Notes: a model not told the origin generated them from the letters alone. Shown: positions 40,478 through 50,553, counted from the stretch's first letter. The stretch is DNA of 64,000 nucleotides from Stenotrophomonas sp. NA06056 (GCF_013364355.1 NZ_CP054931.1:1-64000), one strand, 5' to 3'. Made by a program: numbers and translations.

Positions 40478-43240
40478 ATGCATTCTCGGAACCATGAAAA
40501 AAAGACACCGGTTACCTTGCTCGCGTTGGCCGTAGCATTGGCCCTGGCAGGCAACGCCGGCGCGCAGCAGCAGAGCGCCAACCCGAACGCCACCGACCTG
40601 GACACGGTCACCGTCACCGGCTACCGCGCCAGCGTGGAGAAGGCGCTGGACATCAAGCGTGGCGAAGCCGGCGTGGTCGATGCCATCGTCGCCGAGGACA
40701 TCGGCAAGTTCCCCGACCTGAACCTGGCCGAGTCGCTGCAGCGCATCCCGGGTGTAGTCATCACCCGCGAGGCCGGCGAAGGCCGCAACATCTCGGTGCG
40801 TGGCCTCGGCCCGGAATTCACCCGCGTGCGCATCAACGGCATGGAAGCGCTGACCACGGTCGGCGCCGGCGACCAGAGCGGCGGCACCAACCGCGGCCGT
40901 GGCTTCGACTTCAACGTGTTCGCCTCGGACCTGTTCTCGCAGCTGCTGGTGCGCAAGACCGCCTCGGCCGATGTAGAGGAAGGCTCGCTGGGCGCCACTG
41001 TCGATCTGCGCACCGCGCGTCCGTTCGACTACGACGGCTTCACCTTCGCCGCCAGCGGCCAGGCCAGCTACAACGCGATGGCCGAGAAGGCCGACCCGCG
41101 CATCGCCGCGCTGGTCTCCAACACCTTCGCCGAAGGCACCTTCGGCGCACTGCTGTCGGTGGCCTATTCCGAGCGCCAGGCGCTGGAAGAAGGTTCCAAC
41201 ACCGGCCGCTGGGCCAATGGCCCGAGCAACGGCAACTTCGCCGCGCCCTCGCCGTTTGCCGCCGCGCGTGGCGCCAACGTGTTCCATCCGCGCTTCCCGC
41301 GCTATGTGCAGATGGAACACGAACAGAAGCGGCTCGGCGTGACCGGTTCGCTGCAGTGGAAGCCGAACGACGCCACCGAAATCTCGCTGGATGCGCTGTA
41401 CTCGAAGATCGATGCGACGCGCGACGAGCACTACATCGAAGCGATCTCCTTCAGCCGCGGCGCCAATGCGAGCGCACGCCTGTCGGGCAAGCCGACCACC
41501 ATCGTCAGGAACGGCGAGATCCGCGACAACGCACTGCTCTACGGCGAATTCGACAACGTCGACATCCGCACCGAGAACCGCCACGACGAGTGGAGCACCG
41601 AGTTCAAGCAGATCGCGCTGAACGGCCAGCACCGCTTCGGCGATGACTTCACCCTGTCCGGCAAGCTCGGCATCTCGCGCTCCAAGCATGAGAACCCGGT
41701 GCAGACCACGGTCATCATGGACAAGTACGACGTCAAGGGTTACAGCTACGACTACCGCGGCGACAGCCGCGCGCCGGTGCTCAACTACGGCATCGACCCG
41801 ACCAATCCCAACGGCTGGGAACTGGCCGAGATCCGCCTGCGCCCGCAGTACGTGGACAACGACTTCGACACCGGCCAGATCGACTTCAACTGGAACATCA
41901 GCCCCGGTTTCCGCCTGAAGGGCGGCGTGCTGGCCAAGGACTACACGTTCAAGACCGTCGAACTGCGCCGCGCCAGCGAGCTGGCCGTGCCCAACTTCGC
42001 CGGCGGCAGCAAGATCGTGCCGGCGGACCTGACCGAGCAGGCCGGGCTGAAGGGCATCAGCGGCAGTCCGTCGAACTGGGTCGTGCCGGACCTGGACGCG
42101 ATCGCCGAACAGCTGGACATCTACAGCAACAGCGGTACCTTCGCCGTCGCCCCGCGCGCCAACAATGTGCGCAGCGTCGAAGAGAAGGACCGCGGCGGGT
42201 ACCTGATGGGCGAGTTCTCCACCGAACTGGGCTCGCTGCCGCTGTCGGGCAACTTCGGCGTACGCTATGTGCGCACCAAGCAGTCGTCCACCGGCCAGTC
42301 GACGCTGGCCAACGGCACCGTCGAAACCACGGTCAGCCGCACCTACGACGACACCCTGCCCTCGTTCAACCTGGTGGCTGAAGTCACTCCGGACTTCCTG
42401 ATCCGGCTGGGTGCGGCCAAAGTGATGAGCCGTCCGGGGCTGGGCAGCCTGACGCCTGGCGCGACGGTGGCGGTGGCCGGTGGCGCACGGACCATCTCGA
42501 GTGGCAACCCGGTGCTGGATCCGATCCGCGCAACCAATGTCGACCTCGGTTTCGAGTGGTACTTCGCCGAAGGCGCAATGGCGGGCATCGGTCTGTTCTA
42601 CAAGGACATCGAGAGCTTCGTACAGACCACCCGCGAAGTGCGTCCGTACAGTGACAGCGGCCTGCCGGCCTCGCTGCTGGCCGGTACCGGCGCCTCGGCC
42701 AGCGATGACTTCACCTACAGCAGGCCGGTCAACACGCCGGGCGGTGAACTGCATGGCGTGGAAGCCAACTACACCCAGCCCTTCACTTTCCTGCCGGGCA
42801 AGTGGGCCAATCTGGGCGTGCAGTTGAACTACACCTGGGTGGAATCGAAGATCCAGTACATCAACTCGGCTGGGCAGCCGGTGATGAAGACCGACCTGAC
42901 CGGCCTGTCGAAGTCGTCGTGGAATGCCACGCTCTTCTACGAAGGCGAGAAGTTCGCCGGGCGCATCTCGGCTACCAACCGCGATGACTACCTGACCCAG
43001 GCACCGGGCCAGGAGACCGGCTTCAACCTCGACGGTTACCACGGCATGACCGGGACCACGGTGTTCGATGCGTCCATCCGCTACAAGATCAGCGACCAGC
43101 TGGAACTGAGCCTGGAAGGCATCAACCTGACCAACGAGGCGTCCGACGAGTGGGTGTACTCGCCGCTGACCGGTCGCCTGCCGCTGCAGTACACCGAGAC
43201 CGGCCGCCAGTACCTGCTGGGGCTGCGCTACAAGTTCTGA
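40478..43240 (+). CDS. TonB-dependent receptor, probable oligouronide importer
   Basis: The 920-residue product has a signal peptide (ALALAGNAGAQQ) and the segment DLDTVTVTGYRASVEKAL typical of large carbohydrate-type TonB receptors of xanthomonads. The plug contains LAESLQRIPGVVITREAGEG and ISVRGLGPEFTRVRINGM, and the barrel ends in LLGLRYKF with terminal Phe. Position beside kdgK-eda, a secreted LamG protein and the LacI motif suggests uptake of pectin-derived oligosaccharides. The substrate is inferred from context only. Confidence 0.92.
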   Translation: MHSRNHEKKTPVTLLALAVALALAGNAGAQQQSANPNATDLDTVTVTGYRASVEKALDIKRGEAGVVDAIVAEDIGKFPDLNLAESLQRIPGVVITREAGEGRNISVRGLGPEFTRVRINGMEALTTVGAGDQSGGTNRGRGFDFNVFASDLFSQLLVRKTASADVEEGSLGATVDLRTARPFDYDGFTFAASGQASYNAMAEKADPRIAALVSNTFAEGTFGALLSVAYSERQALEEGSNTGRWANGPSNGNFAAPSPFAAARGANVFHPRFPRYVQMEHEQKRLGVTGSLQWKPNDATEISLDALYSKIDATRDEHYIEAISFSRGANASARLSGKPTTIVRNGEIRDNALLYGEFDNVDIRTENRHDEWSTEFKQIALNGQHRFGDDFTLSGKLGISRSKHENPVQTTVIMDKYDVKGYSYDYRGDSRAPVLNYGIDPTNPNGWELAEIRLRPQYVDNDFDTGQIDFNWNISPGFRLKGGVLAKDYTFKTVELRRASELAVPNFAGGSKIVPADLTEQAGLKGISGSPSNWVVPDLDAIAEQLDIYSNSGTFAVAPRANNVRSVEEKDRGGYLMGEFSTELGSLPLSGNFGVRYVRTKQSSTGQSTLANGTVETTVSRTYDDTLPSFNLVAEVTPDFLIRLGAAKVMSRPGLGSLTPGATVAVAGGARTISSGNPVLDPIRATNVDLGFEWYFAEGAMAGIGLFYKDIESFVQTTREVRPYSDSGLPASLLAGTGASASDDFTYSRPVNTPGGELHGVEANYTQPFTFLPGKWANLGVQLNYTWVESKIQYINSAGQPVMKTDLTGLSKSSWNATLFYEGEKFAGRISATNRDDYLTQAPGQETGFNLDGYHGMTGTTVFDASIRYKISDQLELSLEGINLTNEASDEWVYSPLTGRLPLQYTETGRQYLLGLRYKF

Positions 43241-43376
43241 GCAACGCCGGCGACGTGCCACCCGGCATGCCGTCGTTCGCCACGACCGCTGCTGCGCCGC
43301 AAGGTGCCGTCGCGGCGTGGCCTTGCTACGGTCCGGCGGCCCTCGCCGGCCGTCGCCCGTTGAAAGGAAACGCCTG

Positions 43377-46300
43377 ATGCCGCACCGCTCGACCCTGTCC
43401 CGCTGCCTGTTGCTGGTGGTGGCCCTGGTTGCTGGCCCCGCGATGGCCGCCACCGATGCACCCACGCTGCTGTTCCATGTCGATGCCGGCAAAGGCCTCG
43501 AGGCCGTGGTGGCGCAGGGTGAGGCGGTGCCGAACTTCCGCGACAAGGTCGACATCGTCGACGACGGAGCGCGCGGCAAGGCGATCCAGTGGCAGGACGA
43601 CGGCGTGCTGGCCTGGGATGCACCCGGCAACATCCTCGCCCAGCGCGGCACCCTCGCCTTCGACTGGCGCGCGCGCTACGCGGTGGGCGAAGCACCGTTC
43701 GTGATTTTCCGCGTCGGCTATGCCGACCACAGCAGCTGGGACATGGCGTGGTTGCGCATCGACTGGAACGGGCACGGCTTCGATGCCTTCGTCACCGACG
43801 CCAACCTTGCCCGCACGCGCGTGTCGTTCCGCATGGACACGCCGCCACGCGCGGACCAGTGGCTGCACCTGGCCTTCGCCTGGGATGAAGACCAGGGCGT
43901 GCGCCTGTTCGTAGACGGCCGCGAGGTGGCGCGCGCTCAGGCGACCGGTGACTACGATGCAGCGTTGGACCAGCTCGGCCTGGCCGGACGGGTGATGGCG
44001 CCCTACCAGGTGCAGAGTCGCTACAACTTCCTGCGCGGCAGCGATTTCCAGCACATCCGCGTGTATGACCGCATGCTCGATGCCGCGGCCGTCAGCGCGC
44101 TCGCACGTGGCAAGGCCGTCACCAGCGCCGTTGCCAGCGCCAGCGATGACCGCGCCTGGCGCCATCGCTTTGGTTGGGACGGCGCAGCGCCACCGGCGTT
44201 GAGCGCCGCTGGCACGCGCATCCGCAAGATTGAATTCGCTGATACCCGTGACCTCAGAGCGTGGATGTGGAAGGCCACCGACGGCATCGCCGAGACCACC
44301 TGGCCCGGTGTCTACAATCGCTCGCGCCTGCCCGGCCGCAACGACTATTTCCAGTTGCCGGACTGGAACACCTACGTGGAAAGCGGCCAGCACCTGGACC
44401 TGACCGTGCCGGCCGGCGAGACCGTCAACCGCGTGGAGATCCGTGGCGCGGCGTTCGGCACGCTGGCCCATGGTCGCGATGCCGCGCACGCCACGCAGGT
44501 GCTGGCAACGCGTCCCCAAGGCGTGGTGCGCAGCGTCGATGACATTCCCGCGCAGAGCGGGGGCGTGCTGCGTTTCAGCAACGTTGAACAGGAAACGCCG
44601 ATCCAGGAAATCTGGGCCTACAACGTGAGCGAGGGCGCCGAGCCCGATGGCACGGTCAAGCAAGCCTATGTCATCGATACCCAGGCGCTGCCGGACTACA
44701 CCAACCTGGACACGCTGCGCCGCTACATCGACGGCCGCTACCCGCTGGCCGAACGCAGCACGGTGATGGCGCTGCCGAAGGGCGCAGGCTCGCGGCGTCG
44801 CAGCGCCGACACGCTGCCGGCCCAGCCGAAACCGATCGTGCACGTGCTGATTCCTTCCGGCGTGGGCGATGCGCCGGCCAACCAGCCGTTGATCCGCAGC
44901 TGGGCCTACAGCTGGGAAAACATGCATGACGGCCTGGATGGCGTGGCCATCGACATCCCCGCGCTGGACCTGCCGGCCACGCACGATGGGCTGATCCCGC
45001 TGAACATCCGCATCAAGGATCCGATCTGGCCGGCGCGCGACATGATCGATGTTTCCGTCTCGGTACAGCGCGGGCAGAAGCGCACGTTGTGGCTGGACCT
45101 GCGCGACCGCATCCTCACGCCCGACAGCCTGTGGTTGAGCATCGCCTCGGCCGCGCCCGGCTTCGACGCCAAGGCACTGGACGGTGCGCAGGTGCGTCTG
45201 GTGTTCAAGCCACGCGCCGATGCGATCAAGGAGCATGTGGCCGACCGCTTCAACCAGGTGCGCGACAACTGGGGCTTCCTGGTGGAGGAACACACCACCT
45301 CCAAGCGCCAGCGCCTGTACGCGCGCGTATACGCGGACCTGAGCGATCTGCTGCGGGTCGATCCGGACCACGAACTGGGCCGGTTGTACTGGAACTACAT
45401 CAGCTACAACAGCCAGGGTCGACCGCCGTATACCGCGCCAGACGTGCCCAAAGGTGTGCCGGCGTGGGCGTTCCACCAGGTGCAGGATCTGGCCCAGGTA
45501 CGGCAGTTCGTCGACTGGTGGATCGATCAGCGGCAGGTGGCCTACGGCGATTTCGGTGGCGGCATCTCCGACGATTCCGACCTGACCCAGCAATGGCCGG
45601 GGCTGGCCCTGATGGGTGTGCAGCCGGACCGCCTGAACGCCTCGCTGACGGCGTTGTCCGATGCGGTGTACCGCAATGGCATGTTCAGCAATGGCCTCAG
45701 CACCATCGAGACCGATGAGCTGCACGCCTACGAGGAAGGCATCAACACCAACAGCGCGATGCTGTACCTCAACTGGGGCGATCCGCTGACCCTGGAACGA
45801 TTGATGGAAACGGTGAAGGCGTTCGACGAACGCATCATCCTGCGCAATCCACACGGCCATCTGCTGTTCTCCAGCAACTGGTTCGGTGGCAACAAGGTCT
45901 ACCGCGAGCCGAACTGGCAGTGGCAGAAGCCGTACTCGTTCCCGGTGCTGCACCCGGCGTTCCTGCTGGGCCAGTACAACGCCGACCCGACCGGCCGGAA
46001 GCTGGTGATCGGCCTGGCCGATGGCTATCTGGCCCACGCCGGTACCGACGACAAGGGCCGCTTCATTCTGCCCAACGAGATCAACTGGGCGACGGGTGCG
46101 ACCCGCGGCGGTGAGCTCAACAACGGCTCCGGCGGTGGCGACACCATGCACACGTTCTGGGCGGCATGGCGCTGGACCGGCGATGCGAAGTACCTGCAGG
46201 CGCTGGACTACCGCGTTGCGCGTGGGGGGCCGGGTGCGCTGGCCAACCTCGGCGAGAACTACGTGGAAGCACTGGGACGGCAGCAGGACTGGTACCCGCT

Positions 46301-47180
46301 GCTGACCGCCGAGGCCGACGCCGGCAAGACCGGCTTCGCCAGCCTGATGGCGTGGCAGGCCAGCGGCGATACGAAGTACATCGACGCGCTGCACGCCGAT
46401 GGCCTGCAAGCCAAGGTGCAACGTGCGTACATGAACACCGAAGGCCATTGGTGGTCCGACCGGGTGGAAGCGCCCAGCGAGTTCCTGCAGCGTGCGCGGC
46501 TGGGTGGCATCGCCTTGAAGCGCAACCAGAGCTGGCCCGGCCACACGGTCAGCTGGTGCTTCGACCGCGACGGTGCCGCCGAGCAGGTTGCCCTGCTGGT
46601 GCACGCGCCCTCGCGCGAACGCTTCACCGTGACCAGCCATAACCTGGGCACGCGCACCATTGCGGCCGACATGACCGGCTGGAACGTGGCCAGTGGCACC
46701 TGGCGCATGCGCAGCGGTGTGGACGCCGATGGTGATGGCCGCATCGACGGCACCGCCGCCGAGCGCACCGTGCAGCTGGAAACCAGCGCCTCGGTGCCGA
46801 TGCAGTTCCGCCCGGGCCGCACCGAGGTGTTCGAGTTCGAGCGCATGTCTGCGGGGACGCCGGTGGAAACACGCCCGGATCTGGGCGTGGGCCGTGGTGA
46901 TGTGCGGATGGACGGGCGCCAGGTACACGTGACGGTGCACGGCCTTGGGCATGTGGCCAGCGGCGTGGGCGTGGCGGTGCTGGAAGATGCGCGCGGCCGC
47001 GAGATCGCACGCACCGAAGTACCGGCGATGGCCGCACCGACCGATCTGCTGCCGAAGACGACGGTGGTGTCGTTGCCGTTGCCGGCGGGCGATCACAGTG
47101 GCCTGCGCGTGCGCGTGGCGCTGGCCGATGGCGGCGAGGAAGTGACCCGGTTGAACAACGTGGCCGACGTGCCGCGTTGA
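43377..47180 (+). CDS. Large secreted LamG-domain protein, candidate polysaccharide-degrading enzyme
   Basis: A 1267-residue protein with a signal peptide (VALVAGPAMA). The N-terminal LamG/concanavalin-like domain (about 25-240) includes QWLHLAFAWDEDQGVRLFVDG. A beta-rich middle follows. A C-terminal half rich in helical repeats and aromatic residues resembles an alpha/alpha toroid: GDFGGGISDDSD at 724-735, then HTFWAAWRWTGDAKYLQAL. A calcium-loop-like D-x-D-x-D run lies at 1116-1124. It follows the TonB receptor by 136 bp on the same strand. I recognise no named enzyme family; a lyase or glycosidase is plausible from context. Confidence 0.7.
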   Translation: MPHRSTLSRCLLLVVALVAGPAMAATDAPTLLFHVDAGKGLEAVVAQGEAVPNFRDKVDIVDDGARGKAIQWQDDGVLAWDAPGNILAQRGTLAFDWRARYAVGEAPFVIFRVGYADHSSWDMAWLRIDWNGHGFDAFVTDANLARTRVSFRMDTPPRADQWLHLAFAWDEDQGVRLFVDGREVARAQATGDYDAALDQLGLAGRVMAPYQVQSRYNFLRGSDFQHIRVYDRMLDAAAVSALARGKAVTSAVASASDDRAWRHRFGWDGAAPPALSAAGTRIRKIEFADTRDLRAWMWKATDGIAETTWPGVYNRSRLPGRNDYFQLPDWNTYVESGQHLDLTVPAGETVNRVEIRGAAFGTLAHGRDAAHATQVLATRPQGVVRSVDDIPAQSGGVLRFSNVEQETPIQEIWAYNVSEGAEPDGTVKQAYVIDTQALPDYTNLDTLRRYIDGRYPLAERSTVMALPKGAGSRRRSADTLPAQPKPIVHVLIPSGVGDAPANQPLIRSWAYSWENMHDGLDGVAIDIPALDLPATHDGLIPLNIRIKDPIWPARDMIDVSVSVQRGQKRTLWLDLRDRILTPDSLWLSIASAAPGFDAKALDGAQVRLVFKPRADAIKEHVADRFNQVRDNWGFLVEEHTTSKRQRLYARVYADLSDLLRVDPDHELGRLYWNYISYNSQGRPPYTAPDVPKGVPAWAFHQVQDLAQVRQFVDWWIDQRQVAYGDFGGGISDDSDLTQQWPGLALMGVQPDRLNASLTALSDAVYRNGMFSNGLSTIETDELHAYEEGINTNSAMLYLNWGDPLTLERLMETVKAFDERIILRNPHGHLLFSSNWFGGNKVYREPNWQWQKPYSFPVLHPAFLLGQYNADPTGRKLVIGLADGYLAHAGTDDKGRFILPNEINWATGATRGGELNNGSGGGDTMHTFWAAWRWTGDAKYLQALDYRVARGGPGALANLGENYVEALGRQQDWYPLLTAEADAGKTGFASLMAWQASGDTKYIDALHADGLQAKVQRAYMNTEGHWWSDRVEAPSEFLQRARLGGIALKRNQSWPGHTVSWCFDRDGAAEQVALLVHAPSRERFTVTSHNLGTRTIAADMTGWNVASGTWRMRSGVDADGDGRIDGTAAERTVQLETSASVPMQFRPGRTEVFEFERMSAGTPVETRPDLGVGRGDVRMDGRQVHVTVHGLGHVASGVGVAVLEDARGREIARTEVPAMAAPTDLLPKTTVVSLPLPAGDHSGLRVRVALADGGEEVTRLNNVADVPR

Positions 47181-47192
47181 TGGGAAGCGGCG

Positions 47193-47215
47193 CCGCCGGG
47201 CATGGCCCGGCGCTA
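47193..47215 (-). repeat. SMAG-type GTAG hairpin (monomer)
   Basis: Read on the minus strand it begins GTAGCGCCGGGC; the 7-bp stem GCCGGGC/GCCCGGC encloses ATG. It lies between the LamG gene and the convergent dioxygenase gene. Confidence 0.6.
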
Positions 47216-47232
47216 CCTGGGGCCTGACGCGG

Positions 47233-47820
47233 TCAGGCCGCGTCGGTCTCCATCATCTTCACCCGGCGCTGGTACCAGCCATCGTCGAGCGGATCGAACA
47301 CGGCACTGCGTTCCATCACGCCCTGGTACACATGCACCGACACCGCCACGTCGGTATCGCTGGCGTTGCGCAGCGTGTGGTACTCGTGCGGCGGGATCAG
47401 GCTGCCGGCGCTGCCGCGGTGTCCGTACAACGTGTCCTGCGCGGCGAAGCGGTGACGCTCGCCACGTTGTTCCAGCAACGCATATGGGGTCACGATCAGC
47501 TCGCCCTGCCAGACACCTTCCACACACCACATCGCATCGTGGTCATGCAGTGGCGTGCCCTGCCCCGGGCCCCAGCACATCGCGATCACGCTGTAGCCCA
47601 GGGTAGGGCTGCGGTGCAATTCGCGGCGTGCGTAATGGCCATCCACCGGACGGCGTACACAGGGTGGCAGCTCGATCAGCGGATCGACGATGGCCTCACG
47701 CAGCACGCGCTGCAGCGCATCGGTGATCGCCTGCGGATCAACGAGGCAGACGGCGCCGTCGATCCCTGCAATCAAGCGTTCGCGTCCGGCGAACGGCGGT
47801 GGCGTGAACATCGCTTCCAT
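47233..47820 (-). CDS. Cysteine dioxygenase-type cupin protein
   Basis: Non-heme iron thiol dioxygenase family, related to cysteine dioxygenase and 3-mercaptopropionate dioxygenase. The 195-residue product has cupin motif 1 in GQGTPLHDHDAMWCVEGV and the later His in PPHEYHTLRN. An operator-like ATGACACCG lies 44-52 bp upstream, yet thiol oxidation has no obvious place in uronate metabolism. It could have been recruited for another substrate or simply be a neighbour. Confidence 0.78.
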   Translation of the reverse strand: MEAMFTPPPFAGRERLIAGIDGAVCLVDPQAITDALQRVLREAIVDPLIELPPCVRRPVDGHYARRELHRSPTLGYSVIAMCWGPGQGTPLHDHDAMWCVEGVWQGELIVTPYALLEQRGERHRFAAQDTLYGHRGSAGSLIPPHEYHTLRNASDTDVAVSVHVYQGVMERSAVFDPLDDGWYQRRVKMMETDAA

Positions 47821-47863
47821 GAACCGACTCTAGCCGAGGCGGGTTAACAGAATGTTTGCATCG

Positions 47864-47872
47864 CGGTGTCAT
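47864..47872 (-). promoter_or_regulatory. Putative LacI-family operator upstream of the cupin dioxygenase gene
   Basis: ATGACACCG on the minus strand, next to the stop codon of the upstream carboxylesterase gene. Confidence 0.45.
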
Positions 47873-49494
47873 CACTGCGTGCCGCGCTGCACGAACGGCA
47901 CTTTTGCATACAGCGCACGCTCTCCCGCGCGTGGATCGTCAACCATGCGGCTGCGCCGATCGAACAGCATCGTCTGTCGCTGTGGCAATGAATACGGGGC
48001 CCATTGCGACATTCCTGCGTGATTCGGGTCGCCGTTGCGCGCAAATGCAATCAGGGCATCGCTCATCGTCGCCGCCAGCATGTTGGCGTCTTCACCACCA
48101 CCGGTGCGCGCACCGGGCAGGCCGGCGTTGTCGAACACCAGCGGAATATCCAGCGTGTGGAACGCACGAAGGCGTCCCTCTTCTACCGGTGATGGCCAAT
48201 CAAGCTGGTAGGCCCAGGTCGGTGCGGCGCCGGTTGTCTGCCGGGCGCGTGCTTCCAGCTCTTCCACCGCACCGCGCCAGGAACGGCCGGCCGTGGTGGC
48301 GGCAAAGAACACTTCCGACGGCGTGTAGTGCGGATACAGGCGTCGATATTCTGCGATCACCACCGAAGGTAAAAGATCGACGAACTGCTGCTTCTCCAGT
48401 TGCGCTGGCAGGCTCCCCCAGGTCAGCGTGAAGTTGGCCGGGTCGTTGCCAAGAAACGCGCGCGTCTCATCGCGGGTGTTGCCGATCACCATCGGAATCG
48501 ACACGGACTGCGCCGGTGCCTGTGGCCAGAACGGATGCACCGGCAGCACCACCTCATCCAGCACCGGGCCGAAGTACAGCGCGCTGCTTTCCACCCGTGA
48601 GGGATCGCGTGCATGCGTAGCGGCCAACAGGTCCGCCGCCGGCAGGCGCAGCAACGCCTGCAGGTCGTGCGCGCCCACCGCCTCCATGGCTATGGCCGTG
48701 CGTTGCGCCGCGGCGCGTGGTCCTGCTGCGGTCACCTGCTGCCCGCTCATCGTCCACGCACGCTGGAACAGGCCTTTGGCTGCAGGCATCGCCATCAGCG
48801 TGGCGATCTTGGCGCCGCCACCGGACTGCCCGAACACCGTGATGTTGCCGGCATCGCCGCCGAACGTCGCTGCGTGTTCGCGCACCCAGTGCAACGCCTG
48901 CACCAGATCAAGCTGACCGACGTTGCCGGAGGCCGCATAGCGCGGATCGCCCAGCGCGCCCAGGTACAGGTAGCCGAAGGTGTTCAGGCGATGATTGACG
49001 GTGACCACCACCACGTCGCCGCGCCGGCAGAGCGCACTGCCGTCGTACAGCGGGTCGCTGCCGGAGCCGTTGTTGAAGCCGCCGCCATGCAGGTACACCA
49101 GGATCGGCCGCTTGCCGCCGTCGCCCAGTGCTGGCGTCCAGACGTTGAGGAACAGGCAGTCTTCGCTGCCTGGACCGTCCGCCCCTGTCTGTGGCGCGGA
49201 TGCGGCGTACTCCAGCGCATCGGCGATGCCACGCCAGCCCGTCTCGCGGCGCGGTGGCTGGAAACGGTAGGCCGCAGTGTCGGCGCCATAGCGCAGGCCA
49301 CGGAACACGTGAACGCCGTGCTCGCGTTGGCCACGCACGCGGCCGCCGCGCAGGCGTGCCACCACCTGCGTGTCATCACGTGGTCCAGGCATTGCGGCTA
49401 CAGGAAGTGCCGCGAGCGTGGCCGTGGCCAACGCCCAACGCGCGCTGTCGATCAGGAACCGGCGGCGCTGCAGGTTGGTTTTCCCTGCGTTCAA
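47872..49494 (-). CDS. Type-B carboxylesterase, Tat-exported
   Basis: Serine esterase of the cholinesterase-like family. The 540-residue product starts at TTG, overlapping the preceding stop as TTGA, with GGAGG 7 bp upstream. Its N-terminus has a twin-arginine-like signal QRRRFLIDSARWALATATLA. The nucleophile lies in GQSGGGAK, and EDCLFLNVWTP and YLHGGGFNNGSG are typical. It is coupled to the alpha/beta hydrolase gene upstream, so both may remove acyl or methyl groups from plant polysaccharides. Confidence 0.9.
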   Translation of the reverse strand: MNAGKTNLQRRRFLIDSARWALATATLAALPVAAMPGPRDDTQVVARLRGGRVRGQREHGVHVFRGLRYGADTAAYRFQPPRRETGWRGIADALEYAASAPQTGADGPGSEDCLFLNVWTPALGDGGKRPILVYLHGGGFNNGSGSDPLYDGSALCRRGDVVVVTVNHRLNTFGYLYLGALGDPRYAASGNVGQLDLVQALHWVREHAATFGGDAGNITVFGQSGGGAKIATLMAMPAAKGLFQRAWTMSGQQVTAAGPRAAAQRTAIAMEAVGAHDLQALLRLPAADLLAATHARDPSRVESSALYFGPVLDEVVLPVHPFWPQAPAQSVSIPMVIGNTRDETRAFLGNDPANFTLTWGSLPAQLEKQQFVDLLPSVVIAEYRRLYPHYTPSEVFFAATTAGRSWRGAVEELEARARQTTGAAPTWAYQLDWPSPVEEGRLRAFHTLDIPLVFDNAGLPGARTGGGEDANMLAATMSDALIAFARNGDPNHAGMSQWAPYSLPQRQTMLFDRRSRMVDDPRAGERALYAKVPFVQRGTQ

Positions 49495-50474
49495 GGCGCG
49501 GCCTCCGTTGCCTGCAGCCAACGTTGTGCCAGCAGCGGCCACGCGGCCAGTGTCGAATCAGGTGGCATGCGCATGCCGAAGCCATGGTCGCCGTGTGCGA
49601 ACAGATGCAGTTCGTGCTCGACGCCTGCCTTGGCCAGCGCCTGTGCCATCACCTCGCTGTTGTGCACGTTGACCACGCGGTCGTCGTTGGCATGGATCAG
49701 CAGCGTCGGCGGCATGCCTGCGCGTACGTGCTGCTGCATCGAATACTGCGCGGCCAGCGCCGCATCGGCCTGCTCGCCCAGCAGACGTCCGCGCGAACCG
49801 CTGTGTGCATGCGGGCCCATGTCGATCACCGGATACACCAGCACCGTGCGTGCGGGGCGCGCGCTGAGGCGGTCGATGGCATCGCGCGGCGGATAGACGG
49901 TCGTATCGAAGCCGGTCGCCAGCCGCGCGGCGACGTGGCCACCGGCGGAGAACCCCATCACCGACACGCCGTCGGCATCCAGCTTGCGTTTCACCGCCTG
50001 GTCGCGCACCACGCGCAGTGCGCGCTGCGCGTCTGCCAGCGCCGCCTGGCGGTCGCGGCCTGCCTGCGGAAGGCGGTAGCGCAGCACGAACAGGGTGTAG
50101 CCGGCACGGTCCACCCACTCCGGCACCAGCGCGCTGTCCTCCTTGTCGATCACCACGCGCTGGTAGCCGCCGCCGGGAATCACCAGCAGCGCGCGACCGT
50201 TGGCATGGGCCGGCGTGTGTACCAGCAGGTAGGGCGCATCGACCTGGTCGATGAAGCGATCGGGATGGGCAGGATCATGGCTGCGCTCGACCACGCGCGC
50301 CGGTCGCGCAGTGCCCGTCTCGCCGGGTACCTGCCCGGCAGGCCACAGCGGTACCTGCTCGCCAGCCAGTTCCATCCCCAGCCGTTCGCCTGCGCGCAGC
50401 GGCACATCAACCGCGAATACGGGGACGGCCAGCAGCAGGATGGTCAGCAACAACAGCACACGGGAAAAGCGCAT
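49491..50474 (-). CDS. Secreted alpha/beta-hydrolase esterase
   Basis: A 327-residue protein with a signal peptide (LLLLTILLLAVPVFA). It has an alpha/beta-hydrolase fold with an oxyanion region VIPGGGYQRV, the nucleophile Ser in GFSAGGH, an Asp in HANDDRVV and the catalytic His in HGDHGFGM. The pattern matches bacterial carbohydrate acetylesterases of the BD-FAE/AXE type. The ATG at 50474 gives the cleanest signal peptide. It is divergent from the hydratase gene, with one operator-like motif between them. Confidence 0.85.
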   Translation of the reverse strand: MRFSRVLLLLTILLLAVPVFAVDVPLRAGERLGMELAGEQVPLWPAGQVPGETGTARPARVVERSHDPAHPDRFIDQVDAPYLLVHTPAHANGRALLVIPGGGYQRVVIDKEDSALVPEWVDRAGYTLFVLRYRLPQAGRDRQAALADAQRALRVVRDQAVKRKLDADGVSVMGFSAGGHVAARLATGFDTTVYPPRDAIDRLSARPARTVLVYPVIDMGPHAHSGSRGRLLGEQADAALAAQYSMQQHVRAGMPPTLLIHANDDRVVNVHNSEVMAQALAKAGVEHELHLFAHGDHGFGMRMPPDSTLAAWPLLAQRWLQATEAAP

Positions 50475-50553
50475 GGCGGACAAGGCTCCGACGGGGTGTG
50501 ACAGGGTGGCGGAGGTCACCGGAAAGCCCATGTGATGCACTGCGGCTTGCACG

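Noticed and set aside
40430..43651. A 1073-codon open frame antisense to the TonB receptor
   Set aside because: Same reasoning: a shadow frame, while the + strand encodes a clear receptor.
43326..47096. A 1256-codon open frame antisense to the LamG protein gene
   Set aside because: Composition is rich in His, Arg, Gln and Val as expected of antisense shadows; the + strand product has a signal peptide and recognisable folds.
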